Below are positions 48,071 to 57,236 of a stretch of DNA of 64,000 nt, one piece after another (the first letter of the stretch is position 1; each line of letters begins with the position of its first letter). The position numbers were made by a program, and so were the translations under genes. The notes beneath the pieces were generated by a model that saw only the letters and a list, made by a program, of their open reading frames with translations, was not told the DNA's origin and searched no databases. Source of the DNA: Microbacterium sp. MPKO10 (GTDB taxonomy: Bacteria; Actinomycetota; Actinomycetes; Actinomycetales; Microbacteriaceae). The stretch spans positions 554,038 to 618,037 of the forward strand of contig NZ_JAPCHX010000002.1 of NCBI RefSeq assembly GCF_026107415.2, written 5' to 3'.

Positions 48071-49195
48071 GTGACTCGATCCCTGCCCGACTACCCCTGG
48101 GACACCCTCGTTCCGTTCCGGGAGAAAGCCGCCCAGCATCCGGACGGCGTCGTTGATCTCTCCATCGGGTCTCCCGTGGACCCGACGCCGCCGATCGTGC
48201 GTGAGGCACTGACCGCCGCGACTGATGCGCATGCCTACCCGACGACAGTGGGGACCCTCGAGCTGCGTCAGGCCATCGTCGATTGGTATGCACGGCGCCG
48301 GAACGTGCCCGATCTTGAGCATCGCAACGTTCTGCCCACGATCGGCTCGAAAGAGCTCGTCGCGCTGCTGCCGTTCCTTCTCGGTCTCGGGCCCGGCGAC
48401 GTGGTCGTGCACCCCACTGCCGCGTATCCGAGTTACGCAATCGGTGCAGAGCTGTGCGGGGCACACGCGTGCGCGTCGGACGATCCGGATGCTTGGCCGG
48501 ACGGCACGCGGCTGATCTGGCTGAACTCGCCGGGCAACCCCGACGGACGCGTCCACGACATCGACGCCCTCCGCCGGGCCGTTGCCCGTGCCCGTCAGCT
48601 GGACGCCGTGATCGTGAACGACGAATGCTACGCGGAGCTCGGCTGGGAAGAGCCCTGGGCCGACGCACCGACGCCGTGCATTCTCGATCCGCGTGTGACG
48701 GGTGGCGATCGCCGCGGCATCCTCTCGATCTACTCGCTCAGCAAGCAGTCGAACATGGCGGGCTACCGGGCGGCCTTCGCGGCAGGCTGCGGGGGAGTGA
48801 TCGCGTCTCTGACGAACGTGCGCAAGCATGCGGGACTGATGGTGCCCGCGCCACTGCAGCATGCCATGACCGTCGCGCTGAGTGACGACGCGCACGTTGC
48901 AGCCCAGAAGCAGCTGTACCGCAGGCGCCGCGACGTGCTCGTGCCCGCCCTCACTGCGGCGGGATTCCGCATCGAGCACAGCGAGGCCGGCCTCTACCTC
49001 TGGGTCACCGAGGGGCGCGACGCCTGGCAGAGCATCGATCGTCTCGCCTCGCTCGGCATCATCGGTGGCCCCGGACATTTTTATGGCGAGCACTACCCGG
49101 AATTCGTGCGACTGTCGCTCACAGCGGCAGATGAACGCGTGGATGCGGGGGCTGCACGGCTGCGTGCCGCAGCATCCGGTGGAGAAACCCTCTAA
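48071..49195 (+). CDS. dapC: Succinyldiaminopimelate transaminase
   Basis: PLP aminotransferase of the succinylase lysine/meso-diaminopimelate pathway, 374 residues. The PLP lysine is in SIYSLSKQSNMAGYRAAF; substrate-binding motifs are LSIGSPVDPTPP, WLNSPGNPDGR and VNDECYAELGW. The place next to the ferredoxin gene is the usual actinobacterial arrangement, and dapD and dapE lie 4-5 kb away. GTG start 7 nt after the ferredoxin stop. Confidence 0.93.
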   Translation: MTRSLPDYPWDTLVPFREKAAQHPDGVVDLSIGSPVDPTPPIVREALTAATDAHAYPTTVGTLELRQAIVDWYARRRNVPDLEHRNVLPTIGSKELVALLPFLLGLGPGDVVVHPTAAYPSYAIGAELCGAHACASDDPDAWPDGTRLIWLNSPGNPDGRVHDIDALRRAVARARQLDAVIVNDECYAELGWEEPWADAPTPCILDPRVTGGDRRGILSIYSLSKQSNMAGYRAAFAAGCGGVIASLTNVRKHAGLMVPAPLQHAMTVALSDDAHVAAQKQLYRRRRDVLVPALTAAGFRIEHSEAGLYLWVTEGRDAWQSIDRLASLGIIGGPGHFYGEHYPEFVRLSLTAADERVDAGAARLRAAASGGETL

Positions 49196-49221
49196 GACGC
49201 ACCGTGAACCATTGTCGATTG

Positions 49222-49250
49222 TGACAGAAGCCCTCCGGCGCGATTAGGCT
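49222..49250 (+). promoter_or_regulatory. Candidate gltA promoter
   Basis: TGACAG (49222-49227), 17-nt spacer, TAGGCT (49245-49250). The expected start near 49257 gives a leader of about 77 nt before the GTG at 49334. Confidence 0.45.
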
Positions 49251-49333
49251 GTAGGAGGGTGCTGCGCGCCGCCATCATGTGTGCGCTGGGATCCTTCACA
49301 CAAGACGTGACTGATAGGTACAGAGGAGGCGCC

Positions 49334-50641
49334 GTGGGCGACGTCGGACAGCAGACGGGTGACGAGGCACGCAAGGCGACGCTGGCGTTTCCGGGCGGCA
49401 CGGCAGAATTGCCGCTGCTCGAGGCAACGAGCGGGGCATCGAGTCTCGACGTCTCGGCACTGACGAAGCAATCGGGCCTCACAACACTCGACTACGGGTT
49501 TGTGAACACCGCGTCGACGACGTCGCGGATCACATACATTGACGGCGACCAGGGGATCCTCCGATACCGCGGTTACCCGATCGATCAGCTCGCGTCGAAC
49601 TCGACGTACCTCGAGGTCGCGTGGCTGCTGATCCATGGCGAGCTGCCCACGGCCGACGAGCTCGCTGACTTCGACGACCGCGTGCGTCGCCACACGCTGC
49701 TGCACGAGGACCTCAAGCACTTCTTCTCGGCGCTGCCGCACACCGCGCACCCGATGTCTGTGCTGTCGAGCGCGCTGAGCGCGCTGTCCACGTACTACGA
49801 GAACGGACTCGACCCGAAGGACCCGGAGCACGTCGAGATGACGACGATCCGGCTTCTCGCGAAGCTGCCCGTCATCGCCGCCTACGCGCACAAGAAATCG
49901 CAGGGGCAGGCGTTCCTGTACCCCGACAACAACCTGAGCTTTGTCGACAACTTCTTGCGTCTCAACTTCGGCAACATGGCTGAGGAATACCAGGTGAACC
50001 CGGTGCTCTCGCAGGCACTTGAGCGCCTCTTGATTCTGCACGAGGACCACGAGCAGAACGCCTCGACGTCAACGGTGCGCCTCGTCGGGTCAACGGGCGC
50101 CAACCTTTACGCGTCGATCTCTGCCGGGATCAACGCGCTCTCGGGCCCGCTGCACGGTGGTGCCAACGAGGCTGTGCTCGAAATGCTGGGGCAGATCCAG
50201 GAGTCGGGTGAGGGCGTGCGCCGCTTCGTCGAGCGGGTGAAGAACAAGGAAGACGGCGTGAAGCTCATGGGCTTCGGACACCGCGTCTACAAGAATTACG
50301 ACCCGCGGGCGCGCATCGTCAAGGAATCGGCGAACGCCGTTCTCGACTCGCTCGGGATCACGGACCCCCTGCTCGACCTGGCGCAGGAACTCGAGCAGAT
50401 TGCCCTGGAGGACGACTACTTCAAGGAGCGACGCCTGTACCCGAACGTCGACTTCTACACCGGCGTCATCTACAAGGCGATGGGCTTCCCCACCCGCATG
50501 TTCACCGTGCTGTTCGCGATCGGCCGCCTGCCTGGCTGGATCGCGCACTGGCGCGAGATGAGCCTCGATCCGCAGACGAAGATCGGCCGCCCGCAGCAGC
50601 TGTACATCGGTGAGGGCGAGCGGCAGTACCCGCAGCGCTGA
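49334..50641 (+). CDS. gltA: Citrate synthase
   Basis: Condenses acetyl-CoA and oxaloacetate, entry enzyme of the TCA cycle. The 435-residue protein shows the catalytic His in GPLHGGANEAVLEML, the second His in GFGHRVYKNYDPRA and the Asp in YPNVDFYTGVIY. It is the long hexameric (type II) form with an N-terminal beta domain. GAGGAGG lies 5 nt before the GTG at 49334; an upstream in-frame ATG lacks a ribosome site. Confidence 0.96.
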   Translation: MGDVGQQTGDEARKATLAFPGGTAELPLLEATSGASSLDVSALTKQSGLTTLDYGFVNTASTTSRITYIDGDQGILRYRGYPIDQLASNSTYLEVAWLLIHGELPTADELADFDDRVRRHTLLHEDLKHFFSALPHTAHPMSVLSSALSALSTYYENGLDPKDPEHVEMTTIRLLAKLPVIAAYAHKKSQGQAFLYPDNNLSFVDNFLRLNFGNMAEEYQVNPVLSQALERLLILHEDHEQNASTSTVRLVGSTGANLYASISAGINALSGPLHGGANEAVLEMLGQIQESGEGVRRFVERVKNKEDGVKLMGFGHRVYKNYDPRARIVKESANAVLDSLGITDPLLDLAQELEQIALEDDYFKERRLYPNVDFYTGVIYKAMGFPTRMFTVLFAIGRLPGWIAHWREMSLDPQTKIGRPQQLYIGEGERQYPQR

Positions 50642-50911
50642 GCCCGCAGTGGTTCCCGTGCGGCAGAGGCGAGCCCGCAGCGCTGAGCCTGAAGCGGTTC
50701 CCGCAGCGCTGAGACCGGGGCGGATTTCGCGGCGGTGAGGGCGGTGGCAGTTCCTGCAATGCTGAGTCCACGGTGGTTCTCATGGTGCTGAGCGCGCAGG
50801 AGCAACTGGGGCCATAGCGTTTCCTGCACAGTAGCGGCGACGACGGCTGCTCGTCGTCGCTGGTCGGCGTTTGCCCTCGTGTGGGGCACCTGTTCCAGGG
50901 CGGCTGCGCGT
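50642..50911. repeat. Degenerate repeats in the gltA 3' gap
   Basis: The gap after gltA contains repeated variants of CGCAGCGCTGAG (also the end of gltA itself, then near 50672 and 50701) alternating with KCGGTTCCCG/GTGGTTCC. Unit spacing is about 30-40 nt and identity decays downstream. It looks like an amplified piece of the gltA 3' end that has diverged. No gene is seen in it. Confidence 0.5.
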
Positions 50912-50971
50912 GTGAGACCCCACGATCGGCCCCTCATTCCTCGAGAATTGGGGCCGATCGTGGCATCTCAC
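50912..50971 (-). terminator. Strong hairpin at the penicillin-acylase gene end
   Basis: CCACGATCGGCCCC (about 50920-50933) pairs perfectly with GGGGCCGATCGTGG (about 50949-50962), extended by GTGAGA/TCTCAC. It begins at the stop codon of the minus-strand gene and is well placed to end transcripts from both convergent genes. Confidence 0.75.
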
Positions 50972-53523
50972 TTCTGCGGGGGCTTCAGCGTGAGCGTGTG
51001 CTCGGCAGCATCCGCCCTGGCCTCGCTCGTGTACGCCCAGGGGAGCGTCTCGTGCGCAGCCCAGAGTGGTGCCTGATCGACGTAGTTCGGGTGGAAGGCA
51101 TGCCCCGATGCTCCCGTGAGATTGATCCACGTGGACGCGTCGAAATCAGACAGATCAATGACCTGACGCATCGAGGGCACCCAGTTGACCTCATAGCCGA
51201 CCGCCGCATCCCACCCATTGGCGTTCACCACGCTGGACCCGCCCCCAACGCTGTACGGGCCGCGATTGAAGAGCTTCTCGACGAGATCGATTCCGGATTC
51301 GCCGAGACTCGCATTACGGATCGTGAGCGTATGGATATCGCCCCAGCTCCACTCGGCGGGATCCTCGCCCATGAGATCGACGGCTTCAGCCCACGCGGAG
51401 TCCATCGCGCGGGCCAGCGCCTCGTCTCGGGACGCTACATCGTCGTCCGTCCACCACGCCGAGTGGTCGAGCGGGAGAAGGTTCGTCACGACCTGGAACC
51501 ACCGCGCGCTTCCCTGCGGCGCCTGCGATTCCGGAAGCTTGGGCGCGAAAGACTCCTGCAGAAGGTTCTTCCAGACGATGTTGAAGTACGCCGATGCGGC
51601 GCTGTCGGCGTCATCGTTGAAGTCCCAATCTTCGAGCAGGTTCCGTGCACGAAGCGTGTGCTCGCTCGGCGTCGCCTCGAGAAGATACGGGACGAGCTCT
51701 TCGGCAATCGCGTTGTGGTTGTCGGCCTGAATGCTCGACATGTCGTCCGCCGTGATCGGCGTTCCCTCGTCGATCAGCCCCGTGAGGCGTTCGGTGATCT
51801 GCTCCGCCCGGTACCCGGCGTCCCAGTCCGCCGTGATGAACTCAGGGTAGTCGGGCCCGACGGCAGCGTTGTTCGCCGTGACGATGTACCCCTGCGGAGG
51901 GTTGTATGTTCTCGGCAGATCATCGAAGTCGACGTATCCGCTCCAGGAGTTCTCGCTCGTCCACCCCGGCAGCGGCGTCGTCCCGTCGCCTGTCGTGCGC
52001 ACGGGGACTCGACCGGGAGCCTGGTAGCCGATGTTCCCCTCCGTGTCGGCATAGATGAGATTCTGGCTGGGAACATCGAAGAGTCGCGCGGCGTCCCGGA
52101 AGGAATCCCAATCGGTCGCCGAGTTCATGGCGAAGACCGCACGAGCCGTGTTGCCCGGCGTCAGTGCCGTCCATTGCAGCGAGACACCGAGGCTCTCACC
52201 CTCGACAGTCTCGATGTTCTGCGAGGCGTCATTGGCGATGGCCGTGTAATCACCCGTGAGGCCGCTCACAAGCGGCCCGCGCTTCGTGGAGCGGATCGTG
52301 ATCTCGACGTCATCCCCACCGGCGACTGTGATGGTCTCGGTGTGCACGTCGAGCGGAACATCCTTGCCGTCGAGACGGTACGTTCCCTCCTGCGTGTCGA
52401 GCTTCTCGATGAACAGGTCTGCGACGTCGGGGCCGAGATTCGTGAATCCCCACGCGATGCTCTGGTTATGGCCGATGACGACGCCGGGAAGGCCCGAGAA
52501 CGTGTACCCGGCGACGTCGAACGGGCAGTCCTCCGAGACCGTGGAACAGTGCAGTCCCATCTGGTACCAGACGGACGGCATCACAGGGCCGAGGTGTGGG
52601 TCATTGGCGAGGAGCGGCTCGCCCGTCGCCGTGTGCTCGCCCGAGACCACCCAGGAGTTCGAGCCGATGTCGCTGCCGGCCTCTCCGAGGAGCGTCGGCA
52701 TGCCGTGCAGAAGATCAGAGAGCTTCTCGAGCTGAGGAGCGACGGCGCTCAACATCGACGGGTCGGCCGCAGCATCCGGAGTCGTGTCGGCGTCGTCAGG
52801 CAGAGCCTGCGTGCTGGGCTCCGACACGATCGTGGGGTGCGTGTCGTATGGGTAGGGCGGAAACAGCTTGGCGATCTGCCGTGAGCTCAACGTTGTCGAG
52901 AGCACGGCCCTGTCGATCTCCTGCTCGAGATTCGAGCGAAGATCCCAGGCCATGGCCTTGAGCCAGGCGACACTGTCTGCAGGCGACCACGGTTCGGGGG
53001 AGTACTCGGGGTTCTGGAACCCCAGGACGGCGTATTCGAGCGAGGCGTCGGCACCCGAGTGCGTGTTGAGGTACGCGTTGACGCCGTCAGAGTACGCCTC
53101 GTAATAGGCACGTGACGTGTCGTCGAGCTCCGCTACCTCCTGCTCGGCGACATCGCGCCAGCCGAGCGTCCGGATGAAGGTGTCTGTGCCGACCTGAGCT
53201 TCACCGAACATCTCGCTGAGCCTGCCGGAGGTCACGTGGCGACGAAAGTCCATCTCCCAGAAGCGATCCTGCGCCTGGACGAAGCCCTGAGCGAGGAAGA
53301 GGTCGTGGGCAGAATCGGCGGTGATCTGGGGGATGCCGTGGGCATCGCGGGTGACCGTCACCTCGTGCTCGAGGCCCGGAATATCGATCGTTCCCTCCGT
53401 CGTCGGGAACGAGCGCTGTACGGTCCAGAACGCCAGGCCGGCACCGACGAGCCCGATGACGAGGAGAGCGACGACGATCCAGAGGACGACACGGCCGATG
53501 CGCCGTGAGAGAGAGTGAGCCAC
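50968..53523 (-). CDS. Penicillin acylase (S45, Ntn-hydrolase) family protein, membrane anchored
   Basis: An 851-residue Ntn-hydrolase precursor. An N-terminal membrane segment (about 12-34) anchors or exports it; no lipobox. The alpha-chain region has GIPQITADSAHDLFLAQGFVQAQDRFWEMD near 63-92. The catalytic N-terminal serine of the beta chain is S288 in DIGSNSWVVSG, where self-cleavage should occur after G287. Family members hydrolyse penicillins, cephalosporins or acyl-homoserine lactones; the natural substrate here is unknown. Very strong hairpin after the gene. Confidence 0.92.
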   Translation of the reverse strand: MAHSLSRRIGRVVLWIVVALLVIGLVGAGLAFWTVQRSFPTTEGTIDIPGLEHEVTVTRDAHGIPQITADSAHDLFLAQGFVQAQDRFWEMDFRRHVTSGRLSEMFGEAQVGTDTFIRTLGWRDVAEQEVAELDDTSRAYYEAYSDGVNAYLNTHSGADASLEYAVLGFQNPEYSPEPWSPADSVAWLKAMAWDLRSNLEQEIDRAVLSTTLSSRQIAKLFPPYPYDTHPTIVSEPSTQALPDDADTTPDAAADPSMLSAVAPQLEKLSDLLHGMPTLLGEAGSDIGSNSWVVSGEHTATGEPLLANDPHLGPVMPSVWYQMGLHCSTVSEDCPFDVAGYTFSGLPGVVIGHNQSIAWGFTNLGPDVADLFIEKLDTQEGTYRLDGKDVPLDVHTETITVAGGDDVEITIRSTKRGPLVSGLTGDYTAIANDASQNIETVEGESLGVSLQWTALTPGNTARAVFAMNSATDWDSFRDAARLFDVPSQNLIYADTEGNIGYQAPGRVPVRTTGDGTTPLPGWTSENSWSGYVDFDDLPRTYNPPQGYIVTANNAAVGPDYPEFITADWDAGYRAEQITERLTGLIDEGTPITADDMSSIQADNHNAIAEELVPYLLEATPSEHTLRARNLLEDWDFNDDADSAASAYFNIVWKNLLQESFAPKLPESQAPQGSARWFQVVTNLLPLDHSAWWTDDDVASRDEALARAMDSAWAEAVDLMGEDPAEWSWGDIHTLTIRNASLGESGIDLVEKLFNRGPYSVGGGSSVVNANGWDAAVGYEVNWVPSMRQVIDLSDFDASTWINLTGASGHAFHPNYVDQAPLWAAHETLPWAYTSEARADAAEHTLTLKPPQK

Positions 53524-53565
53524 GTTGCTCCTTCGAGTGTGCCGGCGCGATGCGCTCAGGGTGGG

Positions 53566-54528
53566 TCAGACGTGCAGAGCTTCGTTGAGGACAGGGCCCG
53601 AACCAGGGCGCGGAAGAACTTCCACGGCACCCGAGACGGAATTGCGCCGGAACAGCAGACCGGGGACGTCACTCAGTTCGACGGCCTTCACCGAGCGGCT
53701 CTCCGCCGAAGCCGGGTCGATGACCGTCACTTTCGTGCCCGCTGTCACATAGAGACCGGCTTCGACGACCGAATCGTCGCCGATCGAGATGCCGATGCCG
53801 GAATTGGCGCCGAGCAGTGCGCGCTCGCCGATCGTGATCCGCTGTGAGCCGCCACCCGATAGTGTCCCCATGATCGAGGCGCCGCCGCCGATGTCGCTGC
53901 CGTCACCGACGATGACCCCCTGAGACACACGCCCCTCGACCATGGACGCGCCGAGGGTCCCCGCGTTGTAGTTGACGAAGCCCTCGTGCATCACCGTCGT
54001 GCCGGGTGCGAGGTGCGCGCCGAGCCGTACACGTGACGCGTCGCCGATGCGCACACGTTCGGGGAGCACATAGTCGGTGAGGCGCGGGAACTTATCGAGG
54101 CTCACTGCGTGGATGCCCTGGCGCAGCAGCGCGGGACGCATGCGCTCGAAATCGCTCGGCAGCACCGGGCCAGCGTTCGTCCACGCCACGATCGGCAGAT
54201 GCGCGAAGATCCCCTCGAGCGAGATCATATTGGGGCGCACGAGCAGGTGCGAGAGCAAGTGGAGGCGCAGATACGCGTCTGAGGTGCTGGTGACGGACCC
54301 CGTAAGATCGGCCTCGACAGTGACGATATCGACGGTGACGGCTCGGCGCGGGTCGGGCACAGCGAGTTGCTCGATGTCTGCCGGCGCAATCCACTTCTCG
54401 CGTCCCGCCGGGATCGGCCCTAGCTGAGGGGAGGGGAACCAGGTGTCAAGAACGGTTCCATCGCTGGCAACGGTTGCGAGACCGTAACCCCAGGCCTTCG
54501 TGTGCGGTTCGTGAGAAGTGCTGGTCAT
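53566..54528 (-). CDS. dapD: 2,3,4,5-tetrahydropyridine-2,6-dicarboxylate N-succinyltransferase
   Basis: Succinyl-CoA dependent step of the lysine/meso-diaminopimelate pathway. The 320-residue protein has an N-terminal alpha/beta domain and a C-terminal left-handed beta helix with hexapeptide repeats (about 175-270: VRIGDASRVRLGAHLAPGTTV, GVIVGDGSDIGGGASI, ITIGERALLGANSGIGISIGDDSVV), the actinobacterial DapD form. TAACCT lies 7 nt before the ATG at 54528, so it is probably leaderless. It is divergent from dapE over a 72-nt gap. Confidence 0.94.
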   Translation of the reverse strand: MTSTSHEPHTKAWGYGLATVASDGTVLDTWFPSPQLGPIPAGREKWIAPADIEQLAVPDPRRAVTVDIVTVEADLTGSVTSTSDAYLRLHLLSHLLVRPNMISLEGIFAHLPIVAWTNAGPVLPSDFERMRPALLRQGIHAVSLDKFPRLTDYVLPERVRIGDASRVRLGAHLAPGTTVMHEGFVNYNAGTLGASMVEGRVSQGVIVGDGSDIGGGASIMGTLSGGGSQRITIGERALLGANSGIGISIGDDSVVEAGLYVTAGTKVTVIDPASAESRSVKAVELSDVPGLLFRRNSVSGAVEVLPRPGSGPVLNEALHV

Positions 54529-54588
54529 AGTCACCAGGTTACCCAACGCCAGCACCGTGCGACGCCGGTGCACGCAGCACTGCGCCTC

Positions 54589-54600
54589 TAGACTGGAGCA
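54589..54600 (+). promoter_or_regulatory. dapE -10 box and leaderless spacer
   Basis: TAGACT at 54589-54594 followed by exactly 6 nt (GGAGCA) and the dapE ATG. The -10 for dapD (TAACCT, 54541-54536) is on the other strand of the same 72-nt gap. Confidence 0.6.
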
Positions 54601-55683
54601 ATGCCTCGCCCTGCCCTCGACCCGCGCGCATCGTCCACCGAGCTGACGCGGGCGCTGTGCGATATACCCTCCGAATCCGGCGATGAAACGCAGATCGCGG
54701 ATGCTGTCGAAGCAGCCGTCCGGTCGGCCGCCCATCTCGAGGTCATCCGGGACGGCGATACCGTGATCGCCCGCACGAATCTGGGGAGAGCTCAGCGTGT
54801 CGTCATTGCCGGACACCTCGATACCGTGCCGATTAAGGACAACGTGCCGACGCGGTTCGAGACGCGCGAGGGGCGAGAGTACCTGTGGGGGCGCGGCACC
54901 GTCGATATGAAGGCGGGCGTCGCCGTCCAACTGAAGCTTGCCGTCGAGCTTGACGAGCCCGAGGTCGACGTGACGTGGATCTGGTACGACCACGAAGAGG
55001 TGGCGGCAGAGCTCAACAGTCTGGGTCGTATCGCGCGCACTCGGCCCGAGCTGCTCGCGGGGGACTTCGCGATTCTCGGTGAGCCGACGAGCGCGCAGGT
55101 GGAAGGAGGCTGCAACGGAAGTCTTCGTGTCGAGGTACGGGCCTTCGGGACCCGTGCTCACTCGGGACGGTCGTGGGTCGGCGAAAACGCCATCCATAAG
55201 CTGGCGCCCGCTCTGGCGGCGCTCGCCGCGTATGAGCCGGAGACCATCGACGTCGACGGCCTCGCGTATCGCGAGGGCCTCAACGCCGTCGGGATCACGG
55301 GCGGCATCGCCGGAAATGTGATCCCGGACGAGGGCATGATCCACGTCAACTACCGCTTCGCGCCGGACAAGACACTCGACGAGGCGTTGGCACACGTGCA
55401 CTCGGTTTTCGACGGATACGAGATCACCGTCGTGGATCGAGCCGAGTCGGCACGGCCAGGTCTCGATGCTCCGCTCGCCCAGCATTTTCTTCACGCGGTC
55501 GGGGGAGAGGCGAAGCCCAAGTACGGATGGACCGACGTCGCACGCTTCTCGGCACTCGGTGTGCCCGCCGTCAATTACGGGCCGGGCGATGCGCTGAAGG
55601 CACACGCCGACGACGAATGCTGTGCGACTGACGAGATTATCGCGTGCGAGCAGGGGCTTCGGCGCTGGCTTCTCGGCGGGTGA
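54601..55683 (+). CDS. dapE: Succinyl-diaminopimelate desuccinylase
   Basis: M20 zinc peptidase family enzyme, 360 residues, that releases succinate from N-succinyl-diaminopimelate. Metal and active-site motifs: VVIAGHLDTVP (His/Asp), LWGRGTVDMKAGVAVQ, WYDHEEVAAELNSLGR and ILGEPTSAQVEGGCNGSLR, then the dimerisation domain RAFGTRAHSGRSWVGENAIHKLAP. The ATG at 54601 follows TAGACT by 6 nt (leaderless). Completes the dap genes of this region with dapC and dapD. Confidence 0.95.
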   Translation: MPRPALDPRASSTELTRALCDIPSESGDETQIADAVEAAVRSAAHLEVIRDGDTVIARTNLGRAQRVVIAGHLDTVPIKDNVPTRFETREGREYLWGRGTVDMKAGVAVQLKLAVELDEPEVDVTWIWYDHEEVAAELNSLGRIARTRPELLAGDFAILGEPTSAQVEGGCNGSLRVEVRAFGTRAHSGRSWVGENAIHKLAPALAALAAYEPETIDVDGLAYREGLNAVGITGGIAGNVIPDEGMIHVNYRFAPDKTLDEALAHVHSVFDGYEITVVDRAESARPGLDAPLAQHFLHAVGGEAKPKYGWTDVARFSALGVPAVNYGPGDALKAHADDECCATDEIIACEQGLRRWLLGG

Positions 55684-55690
55684 GCCGCCG

Positions 55691-56893
55691 GTGATCACAT
55701 CGCCGCTCGTCGCCCGATGGGCTCGCTTTCCCGACTGGGGCCGCGTGCTGCTGATTTACGGGGCCGCTCGCGTGGTCACTACGCTGATGATGCTGTGGTT
55801 CGCCTCGAATCAGCGTGCAAATGCGTGGACGGGTGACGCGCCAGGCTACGCGGCGTTCGCCTCGATTTGGGACGGACGCTGGTACCAGATCGTCGCGTTC
55901 TCGGGCTATCCGAGTGAGCTTCCCCTCACGGACGACGGCCACGTGGGCGAGAACGCGTGGGCCTTCATGCCCGTGTATCCGGGACTCGTGCGCATCATCA
56001 TGGGGATCACCCAGCTTCCCTGGGAGATCGCGGCTCTCGCCGTCTCTGTGCCGTGTGGTTTCGCGGCCGCCGTGGTGTTCTTCCGGCTGATGCGCGAGGT
56101 GCTCGATCGCCAAACGGCGCTCTTCGCCGTCGTGCTGTTCTCTGTCGCGCCCGTCTCGCCGATCCTGCAGGTGGCGTATGCAGAATCGTTGTATCTCCTA
56201 CTGCTGGGCCTCGCCCTTCTGTTGGTGATGAAGCACCGCTACCTCACGGCGATCCCGATCATTGCGGTAATGGCGCTCACGCGACCGAGTGGTCTCGCGT
56301 TCGCGCTGTTCCTTTTACTGCACCTCGTGCATCGCATCTGGACGCGCTCACAGCATCCATTCTCGCTCTCAGCGTTCGTCCGCCTGTGCGTCACGGGCTT
56401 GGTGAGTGCCGTCATGGGGGTGGCGTGGCTGCTGATCGCCTGGGCGGTGACCGGCTCGATGTCCGCGTACACCGATACCGAGTTGGCGTGGCGGTCGTCG
56501 TACGTCGGCTACGGACCGCTCGTGCCGTTCGAGCCGTGGATCTCCGGAGCGAACTGGTGGGCGCACCGCTGGTTCGGCGCCGACATCGGCCTTGTCGTGC
56601 TGGTGCCGCTGCTCGTCCTCGTCGTCATCAGCTTGCTGAGCAGGCCCGCGCGCCGGCTCGGGGTGACGCTGAGGCTCTGGGTCGTCTCATATCTGGTGTA
56701 CCTGCTGGCCGTATTCTTCCCACAATCCAGCACATTCCGACTGCTCGCTCCCGCCTTCCCGTTCGCCGGGGCATTTGCCGTGCCGCGCTCGCGCACGTAC
56801 CGAATCGTTGCCGTCGCCGTGAGTCTCGTGCTGCAGTGGGCATGGCTGTCTGCGTGCTGGAAGGTGAGCGGATATGACTGGACGCCGCCGTAA
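55691..56893 (+). CDS. PIG-V-like polytopic membrane mannosyltransferase
   Basis: A 400-residue protein with about ten membrane segments. The first extracytoplasmic loop holds FASIWDGRWYQIVAFSGYPSE, the DGRWY motif with acidic residue seen in PIG-V/GT-C glycosyltransferases, and FMPVYPGLVRIIM follows. Such proteins use polyprenyl-phosphate sugars to decorate lipids or proteins in actinobacteria. GTG start 7 nt after the dapE stop, so transcribed with dapE. The acceptor is unknown. Confidence 0.82.
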   Translation: MITSPLVARWARFPDWGRVLLIYGAARVVTTLMMLWFASNQRANAWTGDAPGYAAFASIWDGRWYQIVAFSGYPSELPLTDDGHVGENAWAFMPVYPGLVRIIMGITQLPWEIAALAVSVPCGFAAAVVFFRLMREVLDRQTALFAVVLFSVAPVSPILQVAYAESLYLLLLGLALLLVMKHRYLTAIPIIAVMALTRPSGLAFALFLLLHLVHRIWTRSQHPFSLSAFVRLCVTGLVSAVMGVAWLLIAWAVTGSMSAYTDTELAWRSSYVGYGPLVPFEPWISGANWWAHRWFGADIGLVVLVPLLVLVVISLLSRPARRLGVTLRLWVVSYLVYLLAVFFPQSSTFRLLAPAFPFAGAFAVPRSRTYRIVAVAVSLVLQWAWLSACWKVSGYDWTPP

Positions 56894-56975
56894 TATCCGT
56901 CACGATGACGGAGGGATTGGCACGGATTCCGAATTCACGGGATAATAGGGTCACACTGCACGAAAGGGGAGCCGA

Positions 56976-57146
56976 ATGGCAGCAATGAAGCCGAGGACCG
57001 GAGATGGGCCTATGGAGGCTGTAAAGGAAGGTCGGCTGATCATTGTCCGTGTGCCGTTGGAAGGGGGCGGACGACTCGTCGTATCTGTGAACGACGATGA
57101 AGCCAAAGAGCTCCACGATGCCCTGGCGGGTGTCGTCGCCGGCTGA
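56976..57146 (+). CDS. DUF3117 small conserved actinobacterial protein
   Basis: A 56-residue protein, MAAMKPRTGDGPMEAVKEGR at its start and ending VNDDEAKELHDALAGVVAG. It is nearly invariant across actinobacteria (DUF3117) and its function is not known. The AAAGGGGAG site lies 5 nt before the ATG. TAATAG near 56943-56948 may be the -10 box. A perfect long terminator follows after 16 nt, so it is a monocistronic small gene, probably well expressed. Confidence 0.9.
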   Translation: MAAMKPRTGDGPMEAVKEGRLIIVRVPLEGGGRLVVSVNDDEAKELHDALAGVVAG

Positions 57147-57162
57147 CACCGGCAGGCAACGT

Positions 57163-57207
57163 CACGGGCGCGCGATCGATGAAGGATCGCGCGCCCGTGG
57201 CGTTTTT
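57163..57207 (+). terminator. Rho-independent terminator of the DUF3117 gene
   Basis: Perfect 15-bp stem CACGGGCGCGCGATC/GATCGCGCGCCCGTG with a 7-nt loop, followed by GCGTTTTT. It also lies after the opposite-strand methyltransferase gene, so it may act on both. Confidence 0.92.
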
Positions 57208-57236
57208 CTGGAATGAGGTGTGCTGGGTACGGCGAA

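Noticed and set aside
50881..52884. 667-codon open frame on the plus strand
   Set aside because: Antisense to the penicillin-acylase gene. Arg/Val/Asp-rich composition typical of reverse reading of high-GC genes, and no domain.
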